This document shows, one piece after another, positions 34,928-45,303 of a stretch of 64,000 bases of DNA (position 1 is its first letter; every line of letters begins with the position of its first letter). The position numbers were made by a program, and so were the translations under genes. The DNA comes from Ananas comosus (taxonomy: Eukaryota > Streptophyta > Magnoliopsida > Poales > Bromeliaceae), in the NCBI RefSeq assembly GCF_001540865.1, contig NC_033636.1, forward strand, positions 7,294,434 through 7,358,433, given 5' to 3'. The notes beneath the pieces are model-generated. The model searched no databases and was not told the origin of the DNA. It worked only from the letters and a program-made list of their open reading frames with translations.

Positions 34928-35471
34928 GAGTTGAGCTAGAATACTATCGGTGACAAACGGGCTCCATTGCCACCCATTTATTTTCGATGATGGAGCCTTC
35001 GAATCGACGATCGGCACCGTTGAATATGATCTATACCAATTGAAGTGTTTAGAAATCAAATTTCATACATTTTCGATATTATTCTCTTATCCATCGAGTG
35101 GACACAAAAATAAACGGCTGAAAATAAATATTTTTTAAAAAATGATGATAGGAGTTTTGTAGTCAAGATTAAGAGTATAGATCTTGTTTTAAATAGTTTA
35201 AAAAATTTTCTAACAAAAATTCAATTGATTTGGATATCTTTACGGCGTTAAACGATAAAACACCTCATATCGACCATTAAAATTACAAATTTTGAAACCT
35301 TTTGATCATTAGGCAAATGATGTCGAAAAGATTTGAAATTTGATTTCTAAACGCTTCAAATGGTATAAATCATCTTCAACGGTGCCGATCGTCGATTTGG
35401 AGGCTCTATCATCGAAAACAAATGGATGGCAACAGAGCCCGTTTCCTATCGATAGTATTCTACCTCAACTC
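34928..35471. mobile_element. (TA)n-associated hairpin element, copy 5 (long form, best preserved)
   Basis: It starts 'gagttgagctagaatactat' and ends 'gatagtattctacctcaact' (inverted repeat), with TA runs on both sides. The subterminal word is 'gacaaacgggctccattgcc' on the left and its inverse on the right. The arms extend over about 190 bp, including the 'gatgatggagcc' and 'atcgacgatcggcaccgttg' segments. It has no reading frame of note. Confidence 0.75.
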
Positions 35472-35559
35472 TATATATATATAGTACGTATTATATATAG
35501 TTATATATATATATATAATTTAACATTATATATAATATAATATTTATTGATATATATAA

Positions 35560-36290
35560 AGGTGGCAATCAACTTGCTCGTGCGCGAGCCAGCTCGTGTT
35601 GGCTCGAAATGAGCTCAAATCAACTTGCCCGTTTAGTAAACGGACCGAACACAAGCTGGTAGTCAGATCACTCTGTGTCGGCTCGATAAAAGCAAACATC
35701 ATATCTTTTATATTTATATATTTATTTAATTTATATTTATATATATAAATAGATAATTATATATAAATGTATATATTTTTATTATTTGATTTTTAGCAAA
35801 AAAAAAAAAATCAAACGACGCTTATTATGAAAAAAACTCATTATATATAAAAATTCAACCATTAGATCAAAGTTAATAATATAAGATTTTATAAATTTAT
35901 TTTTATATATATTCAATCTAATCTACTTAACTTATATTCATGGGCAGCTCCTGAGTCAGCTTGTATTCAGCTCGTTTAATAACGAGGCGAATACGAACTG
36001 AATTTTTACTTAGATATTTAATAAGGCTTAGTTCGGTATTGAGATCTATCTAAAGTTAAATTAGATAAAATAGAGTGAGAAAAAAATATTATAGGATATG
36101 CCTTCATGGGACCGTAGAAAATATATTGTAACCGACTATCACGATATGCGTAACTAATAAATTACATACGAAAATAAACATTATTTTTTAGCGTCGTTTT
36201 CACACGTACGTAACGCAAATTTTTTGCAATCCCAAACGAAGCCTAAGACATATTAAACGAGCCAACAACGCGAACAATCCTAGTGTACAT
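35560..36290. repeat. hAT-like element debris ('agctcg' type)
   Basis: 'caacttgctcgtgcgcgagc' on the left and 'taaacgagccaacaacgcga' on the right suggest inverted ends. The interior is AT-rich with '(a)gctcgt' words. It resembles 22340-22470. No TSD was fixed. Confidence 0.35.
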
Positions 36291-36312
36291 CATATATAAT
36301 ATATATATATAT

Positions 36313-36563
36313 GAGTTGGACTGGCTACTTATTAATAGCAAAATCTCATTGTTGCTACCAGTTTTTTAGCCTTTGGGATCAACTCTTTTCATTATTTCTA
36401 AAACCATTGGATTAAATACTATAACCCAGTTGGGACCACTCAACCCAGTAGGCGGACCACTCAACTCTAACCGGACTAATATCCATCCGACCTATAATTT
36501 TTCATCCAAAGATTAAAAATTTAATAGCAAAAGAGCATTTTACTATTAATAGTATTCCAGCCT
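36313..36563. mobile_element. (TA)n-associated hairpin element, copy 6 (short form)
   Basis: 'gagttggactggctacttat' on the left and 'attaatagtattccagcct' on the right are flanked by TA runs (36300-36312 and from about 36569). The left hairpin is TAGCAA..TTGCTA around 'aatctcattg'. The interior shares 'aaccattggattaaatacta' with copy 7. Confidence 0.6.
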
Positions 36564-37409
36564 ATAATTATATATATATATATATATACACTTGTTTACC
36601 AATTAAGATGTCGTTTTGTATATACATGGGTTAGTGACGCAATGTGCCGACCAATCGGAGCAGCGCACGTGTCTTCTTTATGACCTTGAGATTTTTGATA
36701 CATAGAATGGTTGATGGGATCAAACTGATGCGTGAGTGGGATGGGATACGCGTTGTACGAATCATCAACCGTACGTATGGAGGAGAATGGAGGTGTGGGC
36801 CCCCCAATTTGTACGGCTGAGATTGGGCCGTGATGTTATCCTGTGTAAGATAAGATGCCAACAGTGGAGTGTTCGCAATCAGTAGTACATCAACTTCACC
36901 CTTTTCCTTTTTTCTTTTCTTTTTTTTTTTAAGAAACAATTTTAAATATCATCTCTGTGATTTCACAATTTCTAACTTTAATGCCCTGTGGTTTAAAGTG
37001 TATCACTTTTATATAAATTAATTTTAGAAAGTTGGTGTAAAAAAAGATTTTTTTTTCAGAAAATGAGTGAAAAATAAAAACTTATCTCAACAAGATGGTA
37101 ATATATAAGCTCCGTGAATAAAAAGTTTACGTTGGTGAGAATTAAATCAAATAGCTCTGGACCGCTCTATTTACTTTTATCAAACTCTCTCTCCATATAT
37201 ACGATATAAAATATATTATATATTACGTTATTTATATATAAATGTAAAAAAATATTATATTATTTTAAAGAAACATATATAAAAAAGATGATTATATATG
37301 TTATATAATAGAAGAAAATGGATCAGAAAATTGTTTCTTTATCTCCTAAAAACCAGACAGCATGACATGTCAAAAGTAGTTCTCCAATGAGAACCTTTTT
37401 CGAATGAAA
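36564..37409. other. Intergenic; partial Mutator-like end at about 36938-37020
   Basis: 36640-36900 is mixed-composition sequence without a domain on either strand. From about 36938 the left end of the 'ctgtggtttaaagtgtatca' family (compare 62066-62644) appears, but no right end follows. 37150-37300 is A/T-rich with TATATA runs. Confidence 0.35.
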
Positions 37410-37735
37410 ATCTTTATTAGTTAATTCGTGAATTATTTACGAATTATTAAAAATTCAAGTTAAACGACCGTTTATGAATTTTTTCTAAAGAAAATAAATT
37501 ATTCGCGAATTTTTGGATCAGCCGAATAATTCGCGAATTATTCACAAATTATTAAAAATCTGAATAAAAAATTTATAATTTTTATATTTAAATATAGATT
37601 ATCTTATATTTTATATTTTATATCGAATTATTTTTTAAGTCAAAATTTTCAATAAATTTAAAAATTAGAAAACGAATTTTATTCATATTATACCCGCACT
37701 AAATTTTTGCCGAATCCGAATTAACTAACTATGAT
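37410..37735. repeat. Dispersed 'aattcgcgaattattc' element, copy 3
   Basis: It is very similar to 11660-11990 over its whole length, including 'cagccgaataattcgcgaat' and 'aaatatagattatcttatat'. The ends 'ttagttaattcgtgaattat' and 'ccgaattaactaactatgat' are inverted repeats. Confidence 0.55.
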
Positions 37736-37925
37736 GAAAACTAATTTCATTTCTTTATGTGGAACCAAATATACTCTTAATTTAAGTGGATATATATTTT
37801 TTTAATGAAAAATGCTTTGGGTCCTTCACTATGTATTTTTCTCAAGATTTTATTTTATGTTGACACTATAATAATGAAGAATTGTGATTAAATTATGCAC
37901 ACAGATCGAAATGCCATATAAGTTT

Positions 37926-39280
37926 TGAGGATCAAAATGGCAACCTAAGAGGGAGGGTGAATTAGCTTTCTAAAATAAAAAGCTAAATAATCAAGCAATT
38001 TAAAAATCCGAAACAAATAATAGAGGAGGAGTTTAGAGAAATGCAAATTCAAAGAGAAACACAATCGATTTGTTTCGAGATTTGGCACTTCGCCTACGTC
38101 GCCGCCAACTCCTCAACACAAGAGAACGTTGGATCTCCACTAGATGATACTTTTGCGGGCAAGCACCAAGCCTTCACACCAACACCTTCTTTTTTTCAAG
38201 CTCCAAAACTTTACTTCTCTGTTTTTACAAGATTTAATCTCACTACAAATTACACTCAAGTTTAGAGAGAGAATGAAGAGCTAAGAATATTAGAAATACT
38301 GAAATTTTAAAGCTCAAATCAACTTTCTAAAAATGAGGCTAAGAAAGGTCTCAAAACCATCTATTTATAACCTTTGTCAACTTTAGACCGTTGCACTTTC
38401 GGGCGCCTTAAACCTGATTTCGGGCGCCCAGAAGTTGTGCACGCGCACTGCCCTTCCAGCTGCCTGTCAGACATCGTGCATCGCTTTTTTGGATTTGTAC
38501 AATCGGGCCTTCAGAAATTGTGGGCGCCCAGAACATGTGCGCTGACTTTTCTGACAGACAGACCACGTGCGCCGCTTTTCTTTGAGCGAAATCATTTTGG
38601 GCTTCCAGAAGATGTGGGCTCCCAGATTTCCAGCACGCGCGCCACCTGCGCCGTGCCGCGTCAGAACTTTTCGAGCTGGTTTGTCGTACTATCCGGAACA
38701 CGCAACTTGTCAAGTCAAACAATCCGGTTGCCCTAAACAGACTTCGGGCGCCCAGATCAGGTAAAAAAATTTCTAGACCACCCGAACAGCAAACAGCAGG
38801 ATCCAAAAAAAAGACACATAAGTTTCGGATCCACTTTAGGGCGCCCAGATCAGAGTTCAGAAACAGTAACTTGACAGAAAACTGATTTTGATCAGATTTT
38901 GAATATTTTAAAATTCTATGCACCTTATCACAAAATAGAGATAGATCAAGTGAACTATAAAGTGATAAGAAGAATAGATTAAACTTAACTCAAAAATTCT
39001 CACTCTAATGATGTTAATCAAATTAAGAGTAGAGAGAGTGAGTTTGTCTATTTGACAAAGAAAGCAAGCATAACTTCAAGTGGTGAAGCTTGGTGCTAGA
39101 CGATTGCCCATCTTGAGCCCTTTTGAAGATAGAGAGATCTAAAACACAAACCTTAAGATAAAAGATTAGTCCAATAATCGTAATTATTTGTTATCATCAA
39201 AATCTAATAAAAGATTAGGGCCACTAGGCAAACAAGTTTGTCAATACATCAACAACAAATAAGACAACATTTCAAAGTGT
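37926..39280 (-). mobile_element. Copia-like LTR (solo or fragment), minus strand
   Basis: Read on the minus strand there is a TATA box (GTTATAAATAGATGG, near 38360-38375), then a leader with 'cgtaggcgaagtgccaaatc' and 'gaaacaaatcgattgtgttt', words typical of the R-U5 part of plant copia (SIRE-like) LTRs. Upstream of the TATA lie five or six 'gggcgcccaga'-type words (38400-38860). The far end has 'gattttgatgataacaaata', also common in such LTRs. I could not find matching TSDs, so both ends are approximate. There is no internal region. Confidence 0.55.
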
Positions 39281-39925
39281 CTATAGCAAAACTGTTTTTA
39301 TAATCAAGAAGTCGTAGACTAAATCATTAGAAAGCGAAAATTAGTTTTAAAGATAAAACTGATCTTTCACTTTTATATTATTTTTGATGATGCGATATCC
39401 GACAATCGATAGCGATTGATACTATGGAACATAATCTATGAGCTTTGAACTTTCAAATTTCAAATGTTGTTATTATTTTTGCATCCTTTAATATAGTATT
39501 CAAATAGCTTTAAGAATGACAATTTTTAAATATAAATATAAGGTGTACTAAGTAAATGATGACCTAAATTGTGAAATTTGATCACTTCTAAAAAATTCAA
39601 ATACTATAGATCATGCTAAGAATGTTAATCGTTGATTCTGAATATCCTGTCACTAAAAATAGCATAGAAGTAAAATAAAAAAATAAAAAATAAAAAAAAA
39701 TTCCAGAGGTATTCTAGCTCTACTCGTATTGACAAATATAGTATGAAAATATAAATACAATTTTGATAAGGAAAAGTTAAATTTAATGAATTTTATCAAA
39801 TTTGCAGTGAGCAAATTTAGACCACGTTTCAACGCAGAACAAATTATTCACGTGACAAGATTTTTTATTTGTGATTTTAAGTTACTAGTTTGAGTACCTT
39901 ATAAAATTTTAATATTCATGATTTG

Positions 39926-40158
39926 GAGTTGAGTTAAAATACTATTAATAGTATTTGCTCTCTTTTGCTATCAAGCTTTTAGTTTATGGATCTTTTTTTT
40001 TTATCATTTCTAACTATTGGATTAAATATTATAACCCAGTGAGGACCACTCAACCCTAAGGGATTCAGATCATTCTAATTCTATAATTTCTCATCTAAAA
40101 GTTAAAAATTTGATAGCAAAAAAATCCAAATAATATCAATGGTATTTCAGCCCAACTC
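39926..40158. mobile_element. (TA)n-associated hairpin family, copy 7 (short form, no TA flank)
   Basis: 'gagttgagttaaaatactat' on the left and 'ggtatttcagcccaactc' on the right are inverted. 'tttgctatcaagcttttag' follows the left end as in the other short copies. Flanking TA runs are absent here, so it is either older or inserted elsewhere. Confidence 0.5.
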
Positions 40159-40182
40159 TTATGATTTGATGGTTTAATGTAT

Positions 40183-40375
40183 TGTCACAATCTACTTCCC
40201 GATGGTCACCCCCATTTCCGAGCACACAGCTCGGTTAATTAGGTATTCTAGATTCAATGCCTTGTTGAGCCTAATCTACTGTCTCGAAATGCTATAGTCC
40301 AATTATTAAGTAGCGTATCCAACCTTACATATATATCTTTGCACATCCAATGTGGGAGTAAATCTGGGGTGTTAA
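40183..40375 (-). repeat. Older TRIM-like LTR, fragment
   Basis: It starts TGTCACAATC and has 'gcacatccaatgtgggagta', the inverse-type counterpart of the 'cccacatcggatggga' motif of the TRIM LTRs. It adjoins the younger TRIM at 40376, whose TSD copy GTTAA is its last five bases. Confidence 0.4.
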
Positions 40376-41309
40376 TGTAACGCCCCCAATAGTCCCACAT
40401 CGGGTGGGATACTGATTCCGATCAGTTTATATGAGGCCTACACGCTAGTAATAATAACTGGGCTTAAGCATTTTGGGCCGGTGGTTTGGACCCAACGAGT
40501 TATTGTTGCTGGCGGGTCGGGTCGTTGCAATTGGTATCAGAGCCGAATACCAGCCAAAAGTGTGAGAACTAAGTGCTATGCAGGACAAAGTACCACACCA
40601 ACGGATTTGGTGGGAGCCACCTCTTGAACTCGTAGGAGCCACCTCTAGAATCTCACATCGCCTAGTAATGGTCCTGGTGGTTTGGTGGGAGCCACCTCTT
40701 GAACTCGTAGGAGCCACCTCTAGAATCTCACATCGCCTAGTAATGGTCCTGGTCTGTCTATATGTGATCTGGTTTGAACCCGACGAGGACGTTAGGGTCT
40801 AAACAGGGGGACCCAATAGTCCCACATCGGGTGGGATACTGATTCCGATCAGTTTATATGAGGCCTACACGCTAGTAATAATAATTGGGCTTAAGCATTT
40901 TGGGCCGGTGGTTTGGACCCAACGAGTTATTGTTGCTGGCGGGTCGGGTCGTTGCAATTGATATCAGAGCCGAATACCAGCCAAAAGTGTGAGAACTAAG
41001 TGCTATGCGGGACAAAGTGCCATACCAACGGGTTTGGTGGGAGCCACCTCTTGAACCCGTAGGAGCCACCTCTAGAATCTCACATCGCCTAGTAATGGTC
41101 CTGGTCTGTCTGTATGTGATCTGGTTTGAACCCGACGAGGACGTCAGGGTCTAAACAGGGGGACCCCAATAGTCCCACATCGGGTGGGATACTGATTCCG
41201 ATCAGTTTATATGAGGCCTACACGCTAGTAATAATTACTGGGCTTAAGCATTTTGGGCCGGTGGTTTGGGCTCAACGAGTTATTGTTGTTGGCCGGTCGG
41301 GTCGTTGCA
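40376..41309 (+). mobile_element. TRIM retrotransposon with three LTRs in tandem, TSD GTTAA
   Basis: LTR1 (40376-40529) begins TGTAACGCCCC and ends CGTTGCA. PBS TGGTATCAGAGC (initiator tRNA-Met) lies at 40532-40543. An internal part with 'gggagccacctcttgaactc' (duplicated in the first unit) follows, then a polypurine tract ACAGGGGGA (ending 40811). LTR2 is about 40812-40956, a mutated PBS 'tgatatcagagc' follows, then the same internal part and polypurine tract, and LTR3 is about 41164-41309. GTTAA flanks the whole (40371-40375, 41310-41314), so all three LTRs belong to one insertion. LTR2 and LTR3 lack the first few bases TGTAACG. No protein is encoded, as is normal for TRIMs. Confidence 0.85.
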
Positions 41310-41404
41310 GTTAAGACCCCAAGATCCCATGCGATGTGAAACCTTGTCTCAAACTTTCTCCTCTTCTCGAACCTCCGACTAGCCAACCTGCTCTGACACT
41401 AAAT

Positions 41405-42045
41405 TGTCACATCCCGCTTTTTAGTAGGCCCCTATTCGTGAGCCCACGACTTGTTTAACTGAATATATTAGACCTGATAACCTGTTGAGCCAAATCCATT
41501 GGATCAAGATGCTTAAACCCAATTATCAGTATTAAATCCCATGATCCTTATATCTCTAATCGTGTTCCTTTTTCTAGCCAAAGTTGGACTATTGGGACAT
41601 TACAAACTCATTCTATTGAAACTTTGACATCTTCGCCAGGTTCATACCCAATCACACATATAAATTAGAATTATCAGGTGATGTGAAATTCTAAAACTAA
41701 CTCTTGAGGGTTTAAAAGATGGCTTCCACTAAACCCGTAGTATAGTATTTTGTCCCACGAAGTACTAAGTTCTCAAACTTTTGGCTGGATAACCGGCCCC
41801 GCTAACCTTACATATCCATGCACATCCGATGTGACACTAAATTTAGAGTGTCAAGAGCGCAAGATTGCCAGACAATATGAGATAAACTTGTTTGATTAAT
41901 TGGGTATTCTAAACCTAGCAACCTATAAAACCATATCCACCGGTGCAAAATGCTTAAATCCGATTATCAATATTAGAGTCCTGAATTCTTAAATTTTTAA
42001 TTATATTTTTTTTTCCATCCAATATGGGACTATTGGGACGCTACA
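41405..42045 (-). repeat. Older TRIM-like pair of LTRs, minus strand
   Basis: LTR-like units 41405-41605 and 41849-42045 end alike ('actattgggacattaca' and 'actattgggacgctaca'). Each is preceded by 'gacactaaatt'; the first by 'gctctgacactaaatt', the inverse of a decayed PBS (compare TGGTATCAGAGC). The spacer of about 240 bp resembles an internal region. It is diverged from the younger TRIMs at 31187 and 40376. Confidence 0.5.
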
Positions 42046-42119
42046 ATATTTTCACCTAATGTTGATTTAGGATATTTTGGAAAAAATGGCTTGGAGCCTC
42101 ATCAGACATTCGGGTAGGA

Positions 42120-42500
42120 GTAAGCAACGTTCAGTTTGGTTTGAATTTAGTGTTTTTTTTAAAAAAAATTTATTTTTTCTGTTTTGGCAAAACCCAACCG
42201 AATCAAACAAAACAAATGGATTTAGGAACTAAAGCCAAGAAGAACCAAACTGAAATTAATTTGATTAGTTCGGTTTGATTTATTCTGTATGAATATACTC
42301 TTTTAAATTAAAATATATTAGACTACCGAAAAATTCTAATCCGAAGATAGAAATGGTTGAGGTTTCTAATTATTTGGTTACAAAAAATGTATCAAATTAG
42401 TAAAATTGGTTAACTCTTTTAAATTTTTTTAGATTTGGGATTTTTTTATCAGAACCAAGCTAAGAATATATAAAAAACCGAACCAAACGGGCCAAAATGT
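42120..42500. repeat. hAT-like element debris
   Basis: 'ttcagtttggtttgaattta' on the left and 'aaaaaaccgaaccaaacggg' on the right are loosely inverted. The interior is AT-rich. There is no TSD. Confidence 0.3.
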
Positions 42501-42585
42501 GCCGGCTCAATTTGATAATTTAGTTTATATGCAGAAAACGACTAATTTTATCATACTCCGCATCTACCAAAGATTAGAGCTTTTA

Positions 42586-42590
<5 letters not shown>

Positions 42591-42658
<68 letters not shown>
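42591..42658. repeat. (TA)34 microsatellite
   Basis: Sixty-eight uninterrupted bases of TA immediately precede copy 8 of the hairpin element, the longest TA run in the window. An open frame through it encodes only Tyr-Ile repeats. Confidence 0.9.
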
Positions 42659-42661
<3 letters not shown>

Positions 42662-43447
42662 CGGCTGGGATATTATCGATAACACCAAGTATTTGGTGCT
42701 ATCAAGTTTTCCGCCGTTGTCACCCATTTGTTTTCGATGATGGAGCCTCTAAATCGACGATCGGCACCGTTGAATATAATCTATACTACTTGAAGCATCT
42801 AAAAACCAAATTTCATGCCTTTCCGATATTTGTTCTCTTGTCCATCAAGTGGACACAAAATAAATGGCTAAATCTTGGTGCTATCAAGTTTTCCGCCATT
42901 GCCATCCATTTGTTTTCGATGATGGAGCCTCTAAATTGACAATCGGCACCGTTGAACATAATCTATACTACTTGAAACATCTAGAAATCAAATTTCATGC
43001 CTTTTGGATATTGTTCTCTTGTCCATCAAGCGGACACAAAATGAATGGCTAAATATGAATATTCTTTAAAAAGTGATGATAGGAATATTCTAATCAAGAT
43101 CAAGAGTATAGATCTTGTTCTAAATAAATTTTATGATTTTTCAATATCATTTGCCTAGTGATCGAAGGGGCTCAAAATCAAATAATTTTAATGGCCGTAG
43201 TGAGCCGTTTGCAAATTTAACGGTGTAGAAATATCCAAATCACGTGAAATTTTGATAGAAAATTCTTTATACTATATAAAATAAGATCAATATCTTTGAT
43301 CTAAAATTTTAATGTCATATTATCATATTTTGTAAGATTTTTATTTTTAGCCGTTGATTTTGAGCCCCTTCGTTCATTAGGCAAATGATATCGAAAAATT
43401 ACAAAATTTATTTTCTAGGTACTTCAAATACTCTAGATCAAGTTTAA
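42659..43447. mobile_element. (TA)n-associated hairpin element, copy 8, right end cut by N
   Basis: It starts 'gttcggctgggatattatcg' after the (TA)34. The hairpin is GATAACACCAA, GTA, TTTGGTGCTATC. A segment of about 180 bp ('ttggtgctatcaagttttcc' onward) is duplicated in tandem near 42690 and 42872. The interior continues with 'aacggtgtagaaatatccaa'. Expected right-end sequence stops in 'atcaagtttaa' at the N at 43448. Confidence 0.65.
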
Positions 43448-43448
43448 N
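43448..43448. other. Single undetermined base, probable contig join
   Basis: The left side is mid-way through an AT-rich transposon arm, and the right side is GC-rich coding-like sequence already in frame. The change within one base argues for a join, not a polymorphism. Confidence 0.6.
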
Positions 43449-43449
43449 A

Positions 43450-43653
43450 CTGCTGTTGCCGCCTGGAGTGTTCGCAGAAATGGCGGCCGCAGGGGCAGCG
43501 GGTGTGGAAGGCATGTCGACGGCTGCTGGGAAAGAGGCGGAGTCCACGTCGCGGCTGGGCTCGTCGTTCCGGCGGATGGTCGGTCGGGATTGGTCGTGTA
43601 GGCAGTCCGCGCAGCCGGAGGCGGCAGGAGTAGAAGATGCTGAGAGGCAGTAA
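43450..43653 (+). CDS. Possible 3' end of an ATL-like RING gene, 5' missing
   Basis: From the N onward one plus-strand frame is open to a TAA at 43651-43653. It gives about 67 residues, including LGSSFRRMVGRDWSCRQSAQ and ending GVEDAERQ. A serine-rich stretch followed by LGSSxxRMxxRxRS is what I recall from the C-terminal tails of ATL-type RING-H2 proteins. No RING residues are present here, so the call rests on that tail only. The following 43654-43840 could be a 3' UTR. The opposite strand is also open but looks random. It may be part of another gene joined by the N. Confidence 0.35.
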   Translation: MLLPPGVFAEMAAAGAAGVEGMSTAAGKEAESTSRLGSSFRRMVGRDWSCRQSAQPEAAGVEDAERQ

Positions 43654-43839
43654 TTATTGCCAGAAATTCCACATGTAAAACTAGTTCTACAGTACATGAA
43701 TTATTCAAAACATAATCAAGATTTTTGATTGGATAGAAACGAGAATTGCGGCTCTACTATTTTAAAGTATATATGTAGTGTTTGTTGTGTTTTGTAGTGG
43801 ATATGTAACAAGCAAAATTTACGGTAGTACTACCTCAAA

Positions 43840-43844
<5 letters not shown>

Positions 43845-43875
<31 letters not shown>

Positions 43876-44767
43876 TAGTAAAATATACGTGCAAATGCAC
43901 GTAACAATTATTATAATTTATTTTAAATCAATATAAATTTGTATATTATATATATCCAAAATTTTACAATAAAAATTATATATATAAATTAATATTTTAT
44001 AGTTTCTTAGAAAAAATTTACAATATCCTACAGTGTTTTTTTTTTTATATACATCGAACATTTTTATATACTTTTTAATTTTTGATGAAGCAAATTTAAA
44101 TATATATTTTAAACTAAAAGCATCAAAATTTAATTCACATTTACTTTAAAATTTAAAATTTAATTTTGATCCATTGTAATAAAAAAAATTAATTGTTAAT
44201 TAATTCAAATTTGATATTAAAAATTAAATTTAATTCATAATTTAAACTCAAATTTTAATTTTAATGTAAAATAGGTGAATAAGAATACTATTTTTTAACA
44301 AATTGATCATAACCGTTTGTTTTTATTTGAGATATTTTTTAACAAATTGATTTGTAATCGTTCGTATGATTGAATTTATAGATTGATATGAATGCTATTT
44401 TTTAATAGATTGTTCATAACTGTTTTTATTTGAGATATTTTTTTAACAAATTGATCAAAACCATTTGTACGGAATAGATTTTTATATATAGAAGAGATTT
44501 AATAGATTAATCATAACCGTTCGTTTTTATTTGAAATATTTTTAACAAATTAATCATAACTATTTGTAGGGAATATTATTTTATTTCTTTTTGGATATAG
44601 TAGAGACTTAATAGATTGATCATAACCGTTCATTGTTATTTGAGATATTTTTAACAAATTAATCATGACCATTCGTAGGAAATATTATTTTATTCTTTTC
44701 GGATTCTGTCTGTCATTGTCGGAATTCTTATATGCTTTTATATATAGTATAGATATAGATATATATA
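43845..44767. repeat. TA run and degenerate tandem repeat ('gatcataaccgtt' units)
   Basis: A (TA)n at 43846-43874 is followed by 'actagtaaaatatacgtgca'. From about 44285 to 44700 a degenerate unit ('aacaaattgatcataaccgt' followed by 'ttttatttgagatattttt') recurs five or six times. No gene. Confidence 0.5.
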
Positions 44768-45303
44768 GAGCTAGGTTGGTATATTATCGGTAGCACGGAT
44801 ACCTTCGTGCTACCAAGTTGTTTTCAATTATGCGGATTCCAAATTGACGATCGGCTCCATTTAACTTGATCTACAGTATTAAAAGTATTTGGAAACTAAA
44901 TGTCATAATTTTTCGATATCATTTGGCTAGTGATCAAAAGGTATCAAAATTGACAATTTTAATGGTAAATGTGATGCGTTTGTGAATTTAACAGTGTAAA
45001 ATAATCAAATCTGATGCAAATTTTATAGAAAATTCTTTTCACTATTTAGAGTAAGATCAGTATTTCTGATTTTAAATTTAAGTCTTTTATCATCATTTTT
45101 TATGAGATTTTTATTTTCAGCCGTTTATTTTTAGACTACTTGTTTGATAGGTAAATGATACCGAAAAATTATGAAATTTAGTTTTCAAATCAATAGTGTA
45201 GATCAAGTCTAACGGAGTCGATCGTCGACTTGAAAATCGTATCATTAAAAACAAATTGGTAGTACGGAGATCTCCGTGCTACCGATAGTATACCAGCCAA
45301 CTC
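44768..45303. mobile_element. (TA)n-associated hairpin element, copy 9 (long form)
   Basis: 'gagctaggttggtatattat' on the left and 'gatagtataccagccaactc' on the right are inverted, with TATATA on both sides. The left hairpin is perfect: GGTAGCACG, GATACCTT, CGTGCTACC. The right hairpin GGTAGTACGGAGATCTCC plus GTGCTACC is an almost perfect palindrome. The arms include 'aattgacgatcggctccatt' and its inverse 'aacggagtcgatcgtcgact'. Confidence 0.75.

Noticed and set aside
40532..40543. TGGTATCAGAGC as part of a tRNA gene
   Set aside because: Only the primer-binding site is present, next to an LTR. No tRNA cloverleaf, box A or box B surrounds it.
42499..42939. Open frame of 146 residues through the TA tract
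   Set aside because: Its core is Tyr-Ile repeats translated from (TA)34 and the rest is transposon end.
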